Positions 1-11,521 of a DNA stretch of 64,000 bases are shown one piece after another; the first letter of the stretch is position 1; every line of letters starts with the position of its first letter. The DNA comes from Aurifilum marmelostoma (Eukaryota; Ascomycota; Sordariomycetes; Diaporthales; Cryphonectriaceae). The notes beneath the pieces were generated by a model, which did no database searches, was not told the DNA's origin, and saw only the letters and a list, made by a program, of their open reading frames with translations. Where the stretch lies: contig JAMXSV010000006.1 in the NCBI GenBank assembly GCA_027559495.1, forward strand, positions 620,001-684,000. Direction: 5' to 3'. The translations under genes and the position numbers were made by a program.

Positions 1-1477
1 CGGTCAGTCTCTCGGCCAGCACTCTCATCTGAAATCGGTAGTAGTTGTTGCCAGCCAATTTCCGGAGATACAGGTCTGTCATGTAGTATGCGAGGCCGAC
101 GACGATCCAGGTATCGGTGCGCTCATTAGGACTGATGTAGACACCAAAGTACTGGCTCGCGAAGGCGTGCACAAGCTGCCTCGTGACCTCGATCTCGGTA
201 TCAATTACGTCCTCCGGGTAGAGGAGCCGGGAGCTGGCCAGAGAAAAGCCCTGCAAAGGAACGGTGTCGTCTACCATGTCATCCACGAAGCATATCTTGT
301 AGCTGTTCTCATCAAACGGATACTTTGAAAACGTGAGGGTGAAGAAATCGGCCGCATTGGCGAGCGGCTGACAGGTATTGCACACTTCTTCACGACGGTG
401 CGGCAGGCAGTAGCCATGGATCTTGACGGCATTGCCGGCGAGCTTCGCCTCGTCCTCCTCGGAACGGTAGGCTGAAAACAGATCCACATCCTCGAACGGG
501 CCGACGGCGAAGCCAATGTGCTGGGCGCCGACGAATCGGGCCTCGAACTCCATCACCTTCTTCCTGTTGTCATCGGCGTCGTCGTGTTCACCGACGAGGG
601 TCCCAGAGCACACGGCAGTCATGTCCAAAAGCTTGTCCTCCTCGGTCAGCACATAGGTCCCGCGCTTCTGCGCGTTCTTCTTGGCGCTCGAGGTGGCCAC
701 CGCACTGGTGGCGTGGGCGTGCGAGGCGAGCTGCTGCTCGAGCACATCGGCCACAGTACGCGGGAACTTGAGGCAGATCCTCCACTGCAGAACCCTGGTG
801 CGATCGTCAACACATGGAAAGAGAGAGCTGACATAGCCAGGCTCGAGCGAGTGGCGTGTAAAGGCGTGGGGGTAGCGGTCATCGCCCTCGTCGACACCAA
901 CAAACTGCAGGCCGTCCCGCAAGGTCGTGATCTGAAAGGGTATGGTGATCTCAAACATATTGAGATCGAGCGGACCTGACGGACCCGACACGCCAGGAGT
1001 CTGTGGCTTGAGCCTGATCTTGTCCGGGCGGAGCCAGATGCGCAGATCTCCTACCGCCGGCTGGCAGCCCTTCTGGTCCCTACCACTCAAGGGCAGCTCC
1101 GGGCGCACGACAGGCTCGAGAGGTCTCATGCGCGCCGTGCGGAGGTGGTGCTGATGCGCGCCCCATGTGTACCCGGCCGGTGTCTCCATCAATGTGTATG
1201 GGTCCTTGTACTCGACCTTCACCTTCTGGTTGTTGACGGTGACGGCGTCCTTGTCGATCTCGCACTGCCGGGCGTCGAGGGTGACATATTCAAGGTCGTC
1301 GCCCAGCTTGAAGATCTTGATCGTGGTGGTGCCCTTGACCTGCTTGGCGCGAAAGGAGAGGTCCAGCTCGACGCGCTGCTCGAGGATCACGAAAGGTTCG
1401 TACTGGACGGGTCCATCGCCAGGACGAGCACCCTTTGCCGTCGCGGCGGCCGCGCCGCTGTCCAACGCGCTCGGCAT
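1..1477 (-). CDS. TAF2: Transcription initiation factor TFIID subunit 2 (TAF2), N-terminal part, cut by window edge
   Basis: One uninterrupted exon reads from an ATG at 1477 through the left edge, giving 492 codons; the C-terminal part lies outside. The fold is that of M1 aminopeptidases. The N-terminal beta domain is visible (VELDLSF, VKGTTTIKIF, near residues 40-60), and around residue 400 comes the catalytic-like domain with the TAF2 hallmark stretch SSRLLYPEDVID. Where active M1 enzymes have HExxH, this protein reads LVHAFASQYFG, so the zinc site is missing, as is usual for TAF2. In TFIID this subunit binds the Initiator region of core promoters in the nucleus. The frame is open some way upstream of the ATG but no other ATG is in frame there, so this start is preferred. 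An upstream coding exon is not excluded. Identification is from residue patterns and is quite sure. Confidence 0.88.
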   Translation of the reverse strand, partial: MPSALDSGAAAATAKGARPGDGPVQYEPFVILEQRVELDLSFRAKQVKGTTTIKIFKLGDDLEYVTLDARQCEIDKDAVTVNNQKVKVEYKDPYTLMETPAGYTWGAHQHHLRTARMRPLEPVVRPELPLSGRDQKGCQPAVGDLRIWLRPDKIRLKPQTPGVSGPSGPLDLNMFEITIPFQITTLRDGLQFVGVDEGDDRYPHAFTRHSLEPGYVSSLFPCVDDRTRVLQWRICLKFPRTVADVLEQQLASHAHATSAVATSSAKKNAQKRGTYVLTEEDKLLDMTAVCSGTLVGEHDDADDNRKKVMEFEARFVGAQHIGFAVGPFEDVDLFSAYRSEEDEAKLAGNAVKIHGYCLPHRREEVCNTCQPLANAADFFTLTFSKYPFDENSYKICFVDDMVDDTVPLQGFSLASSRLLYPEDVIDTEIEVTRQLVHAFASQYFGVYISPNERTDTWIVVGLAYYMTDLYLRKLAGNNYYRFQMRVLAERLT

Positions 1478-2787
1478 CTCGAAGATGGATTGCAGGAGGG
1501 ATGTGCTCAGGGAAGCAAGTAGACTCCTGAGGGTCGACGCGACGCGAAAGCGCAGTGCACAAGGAAAAACCCAGGCAACCTCTCCCCCCAACCCTCAACA
1601 ACCGCGGGTTGCCAGAGCACCTGCGACAGCAGGATGGGGGGTTTCGCGCAGGTCGCCTGTTCGTACGGTGTAGCGTCGCGGATGAGAAAGCTCTGATGGG
1701 AAGCTGGTATCGAAGATTCGGCTGTAGAATGCCACGGAACAGCAAGGCCGTATGGAATGCGAATCCGATGTCGTGTCGGAAGCAAGAGGTTTGGATGAAT
1801 TTACACGACGAAGTGGAAGAAGGAGGGGAAGGTAGGCCTGGTAGCTAGCAATAGCAGTCAAGCTGGGCCCCTAACAACAGCTGCCCATTTAGCGCACAGG
1901 CCACTGGGGCAGATGTGAAGTACATTTACCTACACCACTTCTCCACGCAGCTGCCCCTCCCAGGAAGTCGGTTATTTATTGCAAGGGATCTGGCGTAGTT
2001 GCTTCTCAGGGCAGTATCTATCTGCAAGAGCAAAGTTGTGCATCTAGTGAGGGGCTAAACAGTTTGGTCACTGTCCAGAAAGGCAGATGAAAGTTGATGG
2101 AGGAGAGAGAGGTGAAGATGTGCCGGCAGGCAGAGATGATCATCAGCCCTTTGGGGGGTTTTTGACAGGAGAAGGTCCGTGCCATCCCTGGGGGCTGCCC
2201 CCACATTACGTCGGCGCCGCGAAGAGGCGAGCAACGGGGCAGCTCTCGCGGTGTGTGGTACTTCAGGTGGAACAAGCTCAAATACCATCTTTGTCCTGTA
2301 CCAGTTTTCCATCTTTTCTCCTCTTTACTTGTTTCCTCTCTGAACACCACCGATTTTCTCTCATCTCATGTGTTCTCGCACTACTGGGTTCCCAAGACAA
2401 TTGTGGGTGCAGGATCGCCCATGGAGCTCACCAACATCCTGCAGCACATGGCTCATGATGCCTTTCATCTGCCCTCAGCAGACAATGAACAGAAGGGATG
2501 CCTAAGAGTAGGGTCAAGAGATATATGTGTGTGTGTTTATTATGATCCCCTGGTATCATGTCCATTCCTTTGTACACTAACAAAAATAGCCTGCCAACAC
2601 ACTGCCTTGGGTGCTCGAGAACAACTGCTATGCTTACCCTCAGTCTACCGGTCAGCCACTGGTTGATACATTATTCCACTGATCAGGAACAGTACAAAGT
2701 CGTCGCCTTCATCATCTCCGCAGGCTGGGACCAATGTTACCGCAAGACCCTTGCGCTCGACCCGATGAACAAGACTAGCCATCTCGC
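1478..2787. other. Intergenic, TAF2 upstream region and SAS4-domain gene 3' side
   Basis: About 1.3 kb separates the TAF2 start from the stop of the next gene, both on the minus strand. It must carry the TAF2 promoter and leader and the 3' end of the SAS4-domain gene. Only short ORFs without recognisable composition are present. I see no RNA gene or repeat here apart from a short TG run near 2525. Confidence 0.6.
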
Positions 2788-4613
2788 TCACCCACGATTT
2801 CTAGAGCCTCGCCGAAGCTGGCGCAGCCGTCGCTCCCGCGCCCTCATCGTCTCCTCGTCCCTGAACTCCTCTGGCAGTTCGAAATCGCGCTCCTCAGGCT
2901 CAGGTACTGGACAACCCCAGGCCATTACCGTCCGACCGCGCCGCCTTGACTTATTCAGCGCCGCATCCCGTTGATATGGCTTCTTGAAGAACGACTTGAA
3001 CTCCGGAGCAGGCGGTGGAGGAGCAGGAGGGGCCTTGTCCTCGGGCACCGGGCGTCGTCTCGCCGACTTTGCAGCCAGTCGTGATCTCGCCATAGCCTCC
3101 TCGTACAGCTGCTTGGCCGCGGCGTCGGTATCACTCTCGGGTAGATCGCTGCCTTCTGCATCGACATCCTCGCTCTCATGTCTGCCGACGTCCTCCTCGT
3201 CTTGCTCCTCTGCCGCCGATTCCTCGTCCACGCTGTCCTCGACCTCTTCAGAGGATCCGCGCTCTTGGGAGGCCTCCCTCTCTTTCGCAACACGCTCCTT
3301 CTCGAGCTTGAGGCGCTTCTCCTCGGCAGCCCACTTTCGAAACTTGTCTAGCACTACCTCGCACTTATTGATGAAGTGCATCCGAGCGGGTTCAAAGTGT
3401 TTCTTCTTACTCTCCGTAATGCCGCTTACGCCCATGGTCTTGAGCCAGTCGGGTCCCTTCAGACCGTCAAGGAGGCGGATGACCTGCTCCTTTTCATGCT
3501 GGGAGCGGCCCTTCTCCGCATTCCTTGTGATCTTTTCATTCCTGGACTCTTTCCGGTGTATTGGCTCGTAATAGCGATCTGGAAGTGGGTCGTTCAGGAT
3601 CTTCCCCTTGTACTGTGACTCCAGCCAGCTCAGATCAATCGTGTGTGCGTCGTTGAGGTTGGTAAACAGGCTGTCGCTGTAGCTGCGCACCGGAAATGTG
3701 GAGGGTGGCGGGTGGGGCTGCCGGCGCGTCTGGGAGGTGGAGGAGGATGACGGCGCAGAGGAGTTGACCACTACGATAGGGGTATCGAGCATCAGGACGT
3801 CTGCAACACGCAGGTGAGGTCAGCTGCATGGTCACGGGTTGAATGCTGCATTTAAGTGGCGTGGAAAGAGAGGGAGATCCAAGAACAAAGGCACTTACGG
3901 TGTTCCTTTGGTATATTCCCAATCACCTCGTCGTATTCGGGGAAGTAGGCCGACAGCTCGCTCTTGTAGCGCACGCCCTCCTGGGAGCGCAACTTGCGGC
4001 CCTGTGCCTTGTTGGCCATGTCGGCCGAGCTCGGCTGCAGCCGGTCCAGCTCATGCTTGATGCCATTGACGACCTTTGCCTGATGTTTTGTAAGAGCGGC
4101 GGCACTCTGGTCCTCTGCATCCGCCAGAGAGTGTTGCGCCGGTGATGTGGGCGGGCAGGGCGCTGGCTGTGTGGGCTCAGGGGCAGCAGGGGGTGGAGGT
4201 GCGGTGGTGGTGGTGGCTGCGGCGGCCTGCTGGCGGAGGTCGTGTTTAGGGGGTTTATTATGGGCCGGGGTGACGCTGGCGACCCGTGCGGGACGGTGGT
4301 GGTTGTGGTGGTGGTGGTGGTGCTGCTGCTGCCTCGAATCGACATTCTCCGGGAAAAGACGGGCCTGGTACTGGCTCTTTGAGGGTATCTCGATCTCGAA
4401 TCTTGGTTTCTTGGGGGGCTTGAGGTCGTAGGCGAGGTTGGTAGCCTCGTGCAGGCGCTTGAGGGGGCGGGAGGAGTTGGACTGCTGCTGGAGCTGGTGA
4501 TGGCGCGTAGCGCGCTGTGTCTGGGTTGTCGGGTGGTGTGGGTGATGAGCAGGATGGGCAACGAGACCCTCGGCTCTACGAGTAGAGCGAGTGCTGGTTG
4601 CAGTCATGGCCAT
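2788..4613 (-). CDS. SAS4-domain (something about silencing) chromatin protein
   Basis: Two exons: 4613-3899 and 3800-2788, with a 98-bp intron (GTAAGT...TTGCAG) splitting a His codon; the joined product is about 575 residues. Exon 1 is low-complexity (His-, Gln- and Pro-rich) with a KPPKKPRFEIEIP basic stretch near residue 65-75. Exon 2 holds the conserved block, RYYEPIHRK ... LLDGLKGPDWLKTMGVSGITESKKK ... FINKCEVVLDKF (roughly residues 315-400), which I recognise as the SAS4 domain. A highly charged Glu/Asp-rich segment and a basic C-terminus follow. In yeast Sas4 is part of the SAS histone H4-K16 acetyltransferase complex. The role of the filamentous-fungal homologue is inferred, and the domain match is from memory of the family. 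The ATG at 4613 is chosen because no earlier ATG lies in frame. The gene is divergent to the IQ-motif gene. Confidence 0.8.
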
Positions 4614-6593
4614 CTCTGGAGAGGCGATCTCCTCGCATGGTTTGTCGGGCCAGTCGCTGATTGATGAGAAACGTCGTTGCCAATTGAGAATTCGATGACT
4701 TGGTTTGTTGACTGGCTTTGTCTTGTGTGTTGAGCTGTGCCCGATTGATCTGCGGAGATTGCGCCGCGTCTGCCCCAAGTTAGTGGCCGCAGTGTTTGTT
4801 TCTGGGCTCTCTGCACAGGTGCTGGGGCCCCTCTGCTGTTACCTGCGGCGCAGATTTTAGTGCTGCTGCTTGGCAGGCCTAGACGCTGTGGAGGGGGGTC
4901 TTTTAGGGGGGTGACGAAAACAAGGCGGTGCTGCTGCTTCCAGTTTCAGGGGAGGCTGCTGCAGACGTTTCTCGCCTGAGCTAGTGACAAAACGGTGCCA
5001 TGGTGACCTCTTTTTGCCTCTGTGAGGAGATCCTGTCGCCTTCTACTACAGAGCATTCGTTGATGTCCTTGGGCACTAGAGAGAGTAACCTGTCTTGTTT
5101 TTTTCTCCCTTTCTTTCAAACAGACAAGGTCGGAGGTCAATTGCGCTTGTGCATCTTTTCATAATAGATTCCCACACACTTAGTCAAGGACAGTTGCATT
5201 GGGCTGCAGCCTCCCTTCCGAACACTTTCCTTTTCCTCAGCGGCCCGTCCAACACTATCAATGTATATTGCCTACATATTAGAAATCGGGTGATTTGTGT
5301 GAGTCCTAAATTGCAGTGGAAGTTTTCTTTTGGCTGGGTGAAAAGTATTTTGTGTTTTGGGCCAATGGCAGTGAGAGCACACAGCAACAGATCGCCGGGG
5401 GGGGGGGGGATCACTGCTAACGTTCCCTTCCAGAATCTAGAACCAGCACCCTGTTCCAATGCATCTTGGCCCAATCCACTACTGCTGAATCCCAAACCAG
5501 CCAAGGGCACATGGTTCGTCCGTACTCCCTATGCACATCTCATCTCTTGTGTGGGAGAAATAGTTGTGCTTTATATCCTTCTCTTTTCCTCTCTTCATCT
5601 ATGATTTTTGATCCAATCTCTTCACTGGCCAAGCAACATTGCCAGTCAGGCATTACTAGGAAAAGAAAAACTGCCAACATGGTCAAGTCACCGCCACACC
5701 AGACCTCAACACCATACAGCCCAAACATGGTTCGTACTAGATCCACGCGCTCTCTATATCCTCAGGTTAGGCTCCCGAGACCATACCGTGGCCGGGGGAG
5801 AGAGGCCAGGGTGCCTCTGATCTGTCTGTGTGGCCTTTCGTCAGTCCAGCCACGGCCAGGAAGCTACCAAAACCCTGTCTCAGAAGCAGGCTGTGTAGCA
5901 CTGTCCGACCTATCCAGAGGCCATGGAGGATTACTTGATCAGTCTCCATCTTGAACTCTGACTCTGCCGCCTTGTCTGCAAGGTGACGTTCCTCCCGAAC
6001 ACGAACAGGGGGCCAGCGGTTTGTCGACTTGCCCCTCTAACCGAATCCTAGCTTGCCGTCCGCCCTCCTCAGCCACCAGCAACGAGCGTGTCTTACGCAA
6101 AGGTGTCAGCTTTTGTTCGAGAAGCCGGCGTGGTCGGGTCTGCGCAACTGTAAATCCTCTTCAGAGGGTACTGCAGATATGTAAGACCTGAGGGGCTACC
6201 GCCTCGATGTGTCTCGAGAGCCCTCTGAAGGCTTGAATAAGGTTGAATGTCAAAGGCTCTTTTTTTCTTCTTCTTCTTGTTTTCTTTTCGGTATGTCCCC
6301 CGGCAGACATCATTGACAGACACCTCGAGCCCTCTTCTTTTTTGTTCTTTCTTAACTCGATCCTGACCATGTTCAACGGTCATTGTCTAGTTTCGCCGGC
6401 ATGCAATCCACCCTCCTCTAATATAATCACTTCACCACACCTCGCGCCGTCTAGGGAGGATTGGGTCTCTGCCAGTATCCTTAGAGACTGTTCTCACACT
6501 TCTCTCTGCTCGCACCTCGCCACATTTCAAGCATCAGCATCTTGTTTCTGGATTTTCAGGCCCGAGATAAGAATACCTGGTTGGCCGGTAGCG
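4614..6593. promoter_or_regulatory. Divergent intergenic promoter region between SAS4-domain and IQ-motif genes
   Basis: This stretch of about 2 kb lies between two genes transcribed away from each other, so both promoters and leaders must be here. It contains a G13 run at 5397-5409 and a pyrimidine-rich stretch before the plus-strand gene. A good 3' splice site (TTTCTGGATTTTCAG, ending 6559) just upstream of the ATG at 6594 suggests a spliced 5' leader. The ORFs inside (for example 5095-5604) have no coding character that I recognise. Confidence 0.5.
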
Positions 6594-8708
6594 ATGGCTG
6601 CAGCCATGGTCGGGCAGGCCCCTGTGAAGGAAAATGCAGAGCCGACGTCATCCGCCCCGCCAGCTACCACCCCTCCAGCGGCGCCCTCCATCCAGGGCGG
6701 CCATAATAACGGCACAGATACCGGTAAACATGCAGTCTTTGCAACAACGGAACCACACCCGTCTCGCCACAGACAGACCAGGTCCAACACATCCATAGAT
6801 ACCACAACATCTCGTCGTTCTCGCAAGGAATATATGGACGCCCTGGTGCCGCCCTCAGGCGAGGAGATGTCGCGCATCTCCCAGATACAACTACAACGAG
6901 AGCAGGAGGACAGGCGAAGGTCGCGCGAGAAGGAGAAGGAGCGCCGCAAGTCGATAGAGGCGTCCAAGTCAGCCCCCGACGTACAGGACAAGCCCAAGCG
7001 CAGCAGCATCTTCAATTACCACCGTCATAAGAAGTCGAACCATGCCAGCAACCATTCCCTGCCGTCGTCGAGCACCACCATCACCCCCACGATAGCCAGT
7101 GCACATGCCGTGGGAATTGCTCTGGCGGACCCCGACGACCCCCGGGTATATCGCGCCGCAACCCTGATACAAAGGACATATAGAGGGTATAAGACACGGC
7201 GGGAGATGCAGGGCCTCGGGCTAAATGCCAACACGAGGTGGACGCATGCACTGCGCGACATGCGCTTCCGCGAGATGACGAGGCCGCGCGGCAAGGACGA
7301 CATACCTGTTCCGGTGGGCACCGAAGCGACCCTGAAAGGCTTGGGCGCAAGCGATGCCGAGGCGGCCAGAAAATCTAGCTCGGCGCGTTACAAGTGGAAA
7401 AAGGTGGCGGCCGTCGCAGCCCATGCCGCAGCAGACATGGACGAGGAGCCCACGAGCCCGAGCGTGAGCGAATGCGACTCCGACTCCAGCTCGGGTCTCG
7501 CGACGCCGGAGAGGAGGAGGATAGCCCATGAGAAACGAGAGGCCGCAAAGGCCAGGAGGCGGAAAGACGCCCGCGTGATGGGTCTACAGTACTTTCTAGA
7601 GATGGTCGACCAGAAGCACAGATACGGCTCCAACCTGCGGACGTACCATGAGGAGTGGAAGAGGGCCGACACGCAAGAACCTTTCTTCTACTGGCTCGAC
7701 TATGGCGAAGGGCGCAACCTCGATCTCACCACATGCCCACGAGAGCGACTCGACCGCGAACAGGTCCGGTACCTCTCCAAGGAGGAGCGGCAGTACTACC
7801 GTGTACAGGTCGACTCTCAGGGTCGCCTCTGCTGGGCCAAGAACGGCGCGCGCATAGACACGACCGAGGCGTGGAAGGACAGCATCCACGGGATCGTGCC
7901 TGTAGACGACCCGACGCCCGCCTTCAAGCCCAAGTCGACCAGCCCGAACCAGCCCCGGCTCTTCCCCAGCGACTCGTCTGCGTTTCGAGATGACGGAAGC
8001 ACGATGGACGTGTCCGAATCCGAAGCCGAGGCCGCCCGTGCAGCCAAGTACGCCACGCCCGGCTTCCAGGACGCAAAAGGTGTCAAGAAGGTCACCCACC
8101 TGTCGGCCGCCACCGTGTTCAACACGCTCCTGCGCAAGTCGGTCCGCAAGAACACGTGGATCTTTGTGGCCGACACCAGCTTCCGGCTGTACGTGGGGAT
8201 CAAGGACAGCGGCGCGTTCCAGCACTCGTCCTTTCTGCAGGGCTCGCGCATCTCGGCCGCCGGGCTCATCAAGATCAAGGACGGCCGGCTGGCGAGCCTC
8301 AGCCCGCTGTCGGGCCACTACCGGCCGCCGGCGAGCAACTTCCGCGCGTTCGTGCACAGCATGCGCGAGGAGGGCGTCGACATGAGCCACGTGTCCATCT
8401 CCAAGTCGTACGCGGTGCTGGTCGGGCTCGAGGCGTACATGAAGACGCGGCAGAAGGGCAAGGACCTGGTCAAGAAGACGGCGCACAAGAAAGACAAGGT
8501 GGTCCACCCCGAGGAGGCACAGAAGCGCGAGGAGGAGGAGAGGGACAAGAGCCAGAGCGCCGAGAAGGAGAGGAAGTTCCTGGAGCAGCAGGCCAACGGG
8601 CAGGAGAAGTCCAGGGACAAGAGGGCCTCGTTCAAGCTGATGCAGAAGCTGGGCCTCAGCTCGACCTTGCCCAAGGAGGGGAAGGTCGAGGAGGAGGGGA
8701 AGAAGTAG
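6594..8708 (+). CDS. IQ calmodulin-binding motif protein (fungal IQM-like)
   Basis: A single exon of 704 residues. One IQ motif is clear near residues 190-205 (AATLIQRTYRGYKTRRE), which fits IQxxxRGxxxR and predicts calmodulin binding. Downstream a conserved globular region includes LQYFLEMVDQKHRYGSNL, FFYWLDYGEGRNLDL, VFNTLLRKSVRKNTWIFVAD, FLQGSRISAAGLIKIKDG and LSPLSGHYRPP, which resembles the body of plant IQM proteins. The N-terminus is Ser/Thr-rich and basic (RRRSREKEKERRKS). The C-terminus is a long Glu/Lys-rich probable coiled coil. The frame is open further 5', including an ATG at 6369, but that part looks like leader and ends in a likely intron acceptor, so the ATG at 6594 is preferred. 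The cellular role in fungi is not known to me. Confidence 0.82.
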   Translation: MAAAMVGQAPVKENAEPTSSAPPATTPPAAPSIQGGHNNGTDTGKHAVFATTEPHPSRHRQTRSNTSIDTTTSRRSRKEYMDALVPPSGEEMSRISQIQLQREQEDRRRSREKEKERRKSIEASKSAPDVQDKPKRSSIFNYHRHKKSNHASNHSLPSSSTTITPTIASAHAVGIALADPDDPRVYRAATLIQRTYRGYKTRREMQGLGLNANTRWTHALRDMRFREMTRPRGKDDIPVPVGTEATLKGLGASDAEAARKSSSARYKWKKVAAVAAHAAADMDEEPTSPSVSECDSDSSSGLATPERRRIAHEKREAAKARRRKDARVMGLQYFLEMVDQKHRYGSNLRTYHEEWKRADTQEPFFYWLDYGEGRNLDLTTCPRERLDREQVRYLSKEERQYYRVQVDSQGRLCWAKNGARIDTTEAWKDSIHGIVPVDDPTPAFKPKSTSPNQPRLFPSDSSAFRDDGSTMDVSESEAEAARAAKYATPGFQDAKGVKKVTHLSAATVFNTLLRKSVRKNTWIFVADTSFRLYVGIKDSGAFQHSSFLQGSRISAAGLIKIKDGRLASLSPLSGHYRPPASNFRAFVHSMREEGVDMSHVSISKSYAVLVGLEAYMKTRQKGKDLVKKTAHKKDKVVHPEEAQKREEEERDKSQSAEKERKFLEQQANGQEKSRDKRASFKLMQKLGLSSTLPKEGKVEEEGKK

Positions 8709-9232
8709 GAGTGATTGGGCTGCGGCCACTGTGGAAGACTGCAGGGAGGCAAGTAGTTGTGTGTCTTGCGACAGGCGTGTGGGTGTTGGCCACTGTTGAC
8801 ATGTATTTGTATATATACATATATCTTTTTGGATGCGGCGCGAAGCGACTGGCGTCTAGGGGATGGGGATTTTTTTTTTTCTTTCCGCGGAGTTGATATA
8901 GATACCCTACTAGCCCTCCTAGCTTCTTCTACTACGAGGCACTTTTCTCATCATCCTCCTCCTCATCATCTATACTTGGCTGGTGTAAGTTGTATAACAT
9001 TATATAAAGATTGGCATCAAATGATTTCCTAATCACACACACACGTACACATGGATAACCAGATCGCATGCTTTACAATCCTTTCCCTCGCGTCTTTTTT
9101 CTCATCTCAAATTCAAAAGGGGGACATGTAACATGAGCCCATCATTATCATTAAAAATCCATATCGACTATACATAGGGGTGCCAAAAAATAAATTGAAA
9201 AATAAAAAAAAGGGGGGTATTCAAGAAAGGGT
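8709..9232. other. Convergent 3' region between IQ-motif gene and YPT35
   Basis: About 0.5 kb between two genes that face each other, so it holds both 3' untranslated regions and polyadenylation signals. It has a T-run near 8870-8880 and AT-rich sequence near 9150-9220. I see no gene here. Confidence 0.5.
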
Positions 9233-10484
9233 TTATGAGAATAGAAATTCCTTGAGGACCGGCGAGCCGGAAAATTCTGGGTTCAGAAGGATACAGCTGT
9301 TGCGGAGGGAAGTTTCTCAACGTCAGCTAATCGAGTCGTATTTATGTCTTGGGGGGGCACACCAAGGAGATACAAAAAGAGAGACGACGTACTTGAGGAA
9401 ATATTGCAGGCCAGCCCTCCGCTTCTCCAGGAACCGGGGCCTGAACCTCGAGATGACGCTCTTCCGCGGCAGGACGGGGACGGCGGCCTCAAAGGCCGGG
9501 AAGGTCTGTATGAGCTGGTGTCGGAAGTCGTCAAACTCGGAGTATCGCTTTCGTATGTTCATGTATGGTCCCTGCTCGTGGTGGGCGTCAGCGGTCAAGA
9601 ACACAACCTCGCCCCCCGCCCCCCCCCCCCGGCTCCCTTAAGTCAAGGTCGTTAGGGAAGATGCTCACGCTCAATGTCTGTACCCGTATGTTCCACACGA
9701 CAAAGGCGCCAATGTTGGTGGCGCTGCCGTTGACAATGACATAGTCTGTGACCTCGACGCTCTTGGCCCAGCACGCCCTGTTGCGGTCCCGCCCGTACGA
9801 CGTCCGCGTCTCCTCGGAGCTCCGGTTCTGCTGCTGCTGCTGCTGCTGTGCCTCCTGCTGCGCGTCGTCCTCGGCCTCGTTGTCCTGCAGCGTGATGGCG
9901 CCGGGCCCCACGAGGCTCTCCACGGACAAGTTGTGGCTGTGGGCGGAAGCGTGCTGCCGCCCGTCGTCGGCGTGGCGATGCGTCCAGTAGGGTGGTGTTG
10001 TGACGGGGGAGACTACCCTCCCTGTGCTGGTGATGTGGTCGGGCTCGTCGTGGTCGGGCTCGGGCCGCGGGGAGAGCGGGGAGAGGCCATGGTCAAACTG
10101 ATCGTCGTTGTCGCCGTTCTCGAGTAATGATCCGCTGGCGTCCTGGTGGTGTTGCTGCTCTTCCTGCCCCTGCCCGGGGACCGCACCGTCACCGTCCTTC
10201 ACCGCCGCAGTCCCATTGGTGGACAAGGCGCCATTCTGCTGCTGCCGCTGGTGGTCATTGTGGTGCGTGTAGTCCCCGTCGCTGCTGCTGGTGCTGCTCT
10301 CCTCTTCCTCGCTACCGTCGTGGGACGGGTCGAACTCGGGGAACTGCTCGGTCGCGATGCTATCGTCGTCCTCGGCCGGGCGGTGCGCGACGCATTTGCC
10401 GTGTCCGTTGCTCAGGCCACCGTCGTTCGAAAAAGGCTGGTGGTGGTCGTGATGGTGGTGTTGTGTTTGAGTGGCTGTCGCCAT
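9233..10484 (-). CDS. YPT35: PX domain protein Ypt35
   Basis: Three exons: 10484-9669, 9571-9393 and 9296-9233, with introns of 97 and 96 bp that have CTGAC branch points; the product is about 352 residues and reads without a break. The first 225 residues are acidic and low-complexity (poly-Gln, Asp, Ser, His). The C-terminal third is a PX domain starting at ACWAKSVEVTDYVIVNG. It contains the phosphoinositide-binding signatures RKRYSEFDDFRHQL and LPRKSVISRFRPRFLEKRR, and ends in NCILLNPEFSGSPVLKEFLFS, the typical end of Ypt35. Yeast Ypt35 binds PI3P on endosomes and vacuoles and recruits Vps13 at membrane contact sites. That role is carried over from the family. The conserved end shows that exon 3, only 64 bp, is correctly placed. 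Confidence 0.9.
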
Positions 10485-11323
10485 GGAGCCATGTGGGTGA
10501 GGCCTCCAAGGGGGGGAAACCTCGAGGAAGTTCTTGTGTCGTCTTGGTGTGTCGACTCTGTTGATCTCGCCAATTGATTATATTCGAGGTTGCTCTCGGG
10601 GTGGGAAATCGAGATTTCTTGTCTATACGTCGTGTGATGGGCTCAGGTTAACGATTCGTGTACGAAAGAAAGACAATCTGGCAGGTTGGGGAAAGAGATC
10701 AACAAGGGATTAGGTTCGAGGTGTCCTTTTTTTCTTCTTTTTCTTGCGACAGAGGATCGACACGAAGACGGAATTGATTGTTGAAGAAAGATGAAGAACT
10801 AGCCTGTGAAATCAACACCCGGTGGGGGGGCCCCGGCGGCCGGGGAATGGCCAAGTGCGAGCTTCCAGAAGGGGGGCTTACGTATGCCCGGGGGGGGATG
10901 GGCGGACTTTTTTCTGGCTCGGTGTACTCCGGGCACAGCTGAGGTGGAGCAAAGAAGTGTCTTGTTTGGAATTGTTTGTGCTGGTTGGGATGGTTTCGAA
11001 AGGCGATGATCAGGGGTTGCTTGAGTAGAAGAGGGAGAGGGAGGGGGGGAGAGACTCTGAGGAGGGAATGTACACGAATGGTGGGCTGATGACGGTTGTT
11101 GAATGGAAACCGGATCTGCCTCGAGTGATGCGAGATTGTCCAAGACTGTGGATGCGCTAGCGAGGCATGTTCTGGCTCTGCCATCATAGCAGTCATAGCA
11201 GTCATACTACGTAGTACACCCAGCGGTATCACTGTACCACCCCTACCATCAACGGCTATGACGGGTGTCAATTGGGGGTTAAAGGCAAACCAAGGGTTAG
11301 GGCTTGTGCCGGACATCAGTCTG

Positions 11324-11521
11324 TCAAGCAATGCCCTGAAATAAGAGGTACTTACTGAGATATGGTATTGCGATGTCATGATAGATGTCTAGAGATACCT
11401 CATAGATATCATGCAATACTAGTTCTAATATAGTTGACTCTAGGTTAACGAATAGCCCTCTTACTTGATCAGAAAGGTCTGTGTAAGACTTCCCAAAATG
11501 GAAGTCAAGATGCACAGTCAA
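11324..11521 (-). other. Possible eroded coding fragment
   Basis: A 65-codon open frame with ordinary protein-like composition lies in gene-poor DNA; it includes LFVNLESTILELVLHDIYE and YHDIAIPYLSKYLLFQ. It has no ATG at its start and a stop codon lies just upstream in frame. It could be a remnant of a larger gene or chance. I do not recognise the family. Confidence 0.2.

Noticed and set aside
7596..8729. 377-codon minus-strand ORF opposite the IQ-motif gene
   Set aside because: Antisense shadow caused by codon bias; Leu/Arg-rich with no family features.
10699..11379. 226-codon minus-strand ORF upstream of YPT35
   Set aside because: Pro/Ser/His-rich with no recognisable domain; best explained as leader sequence.
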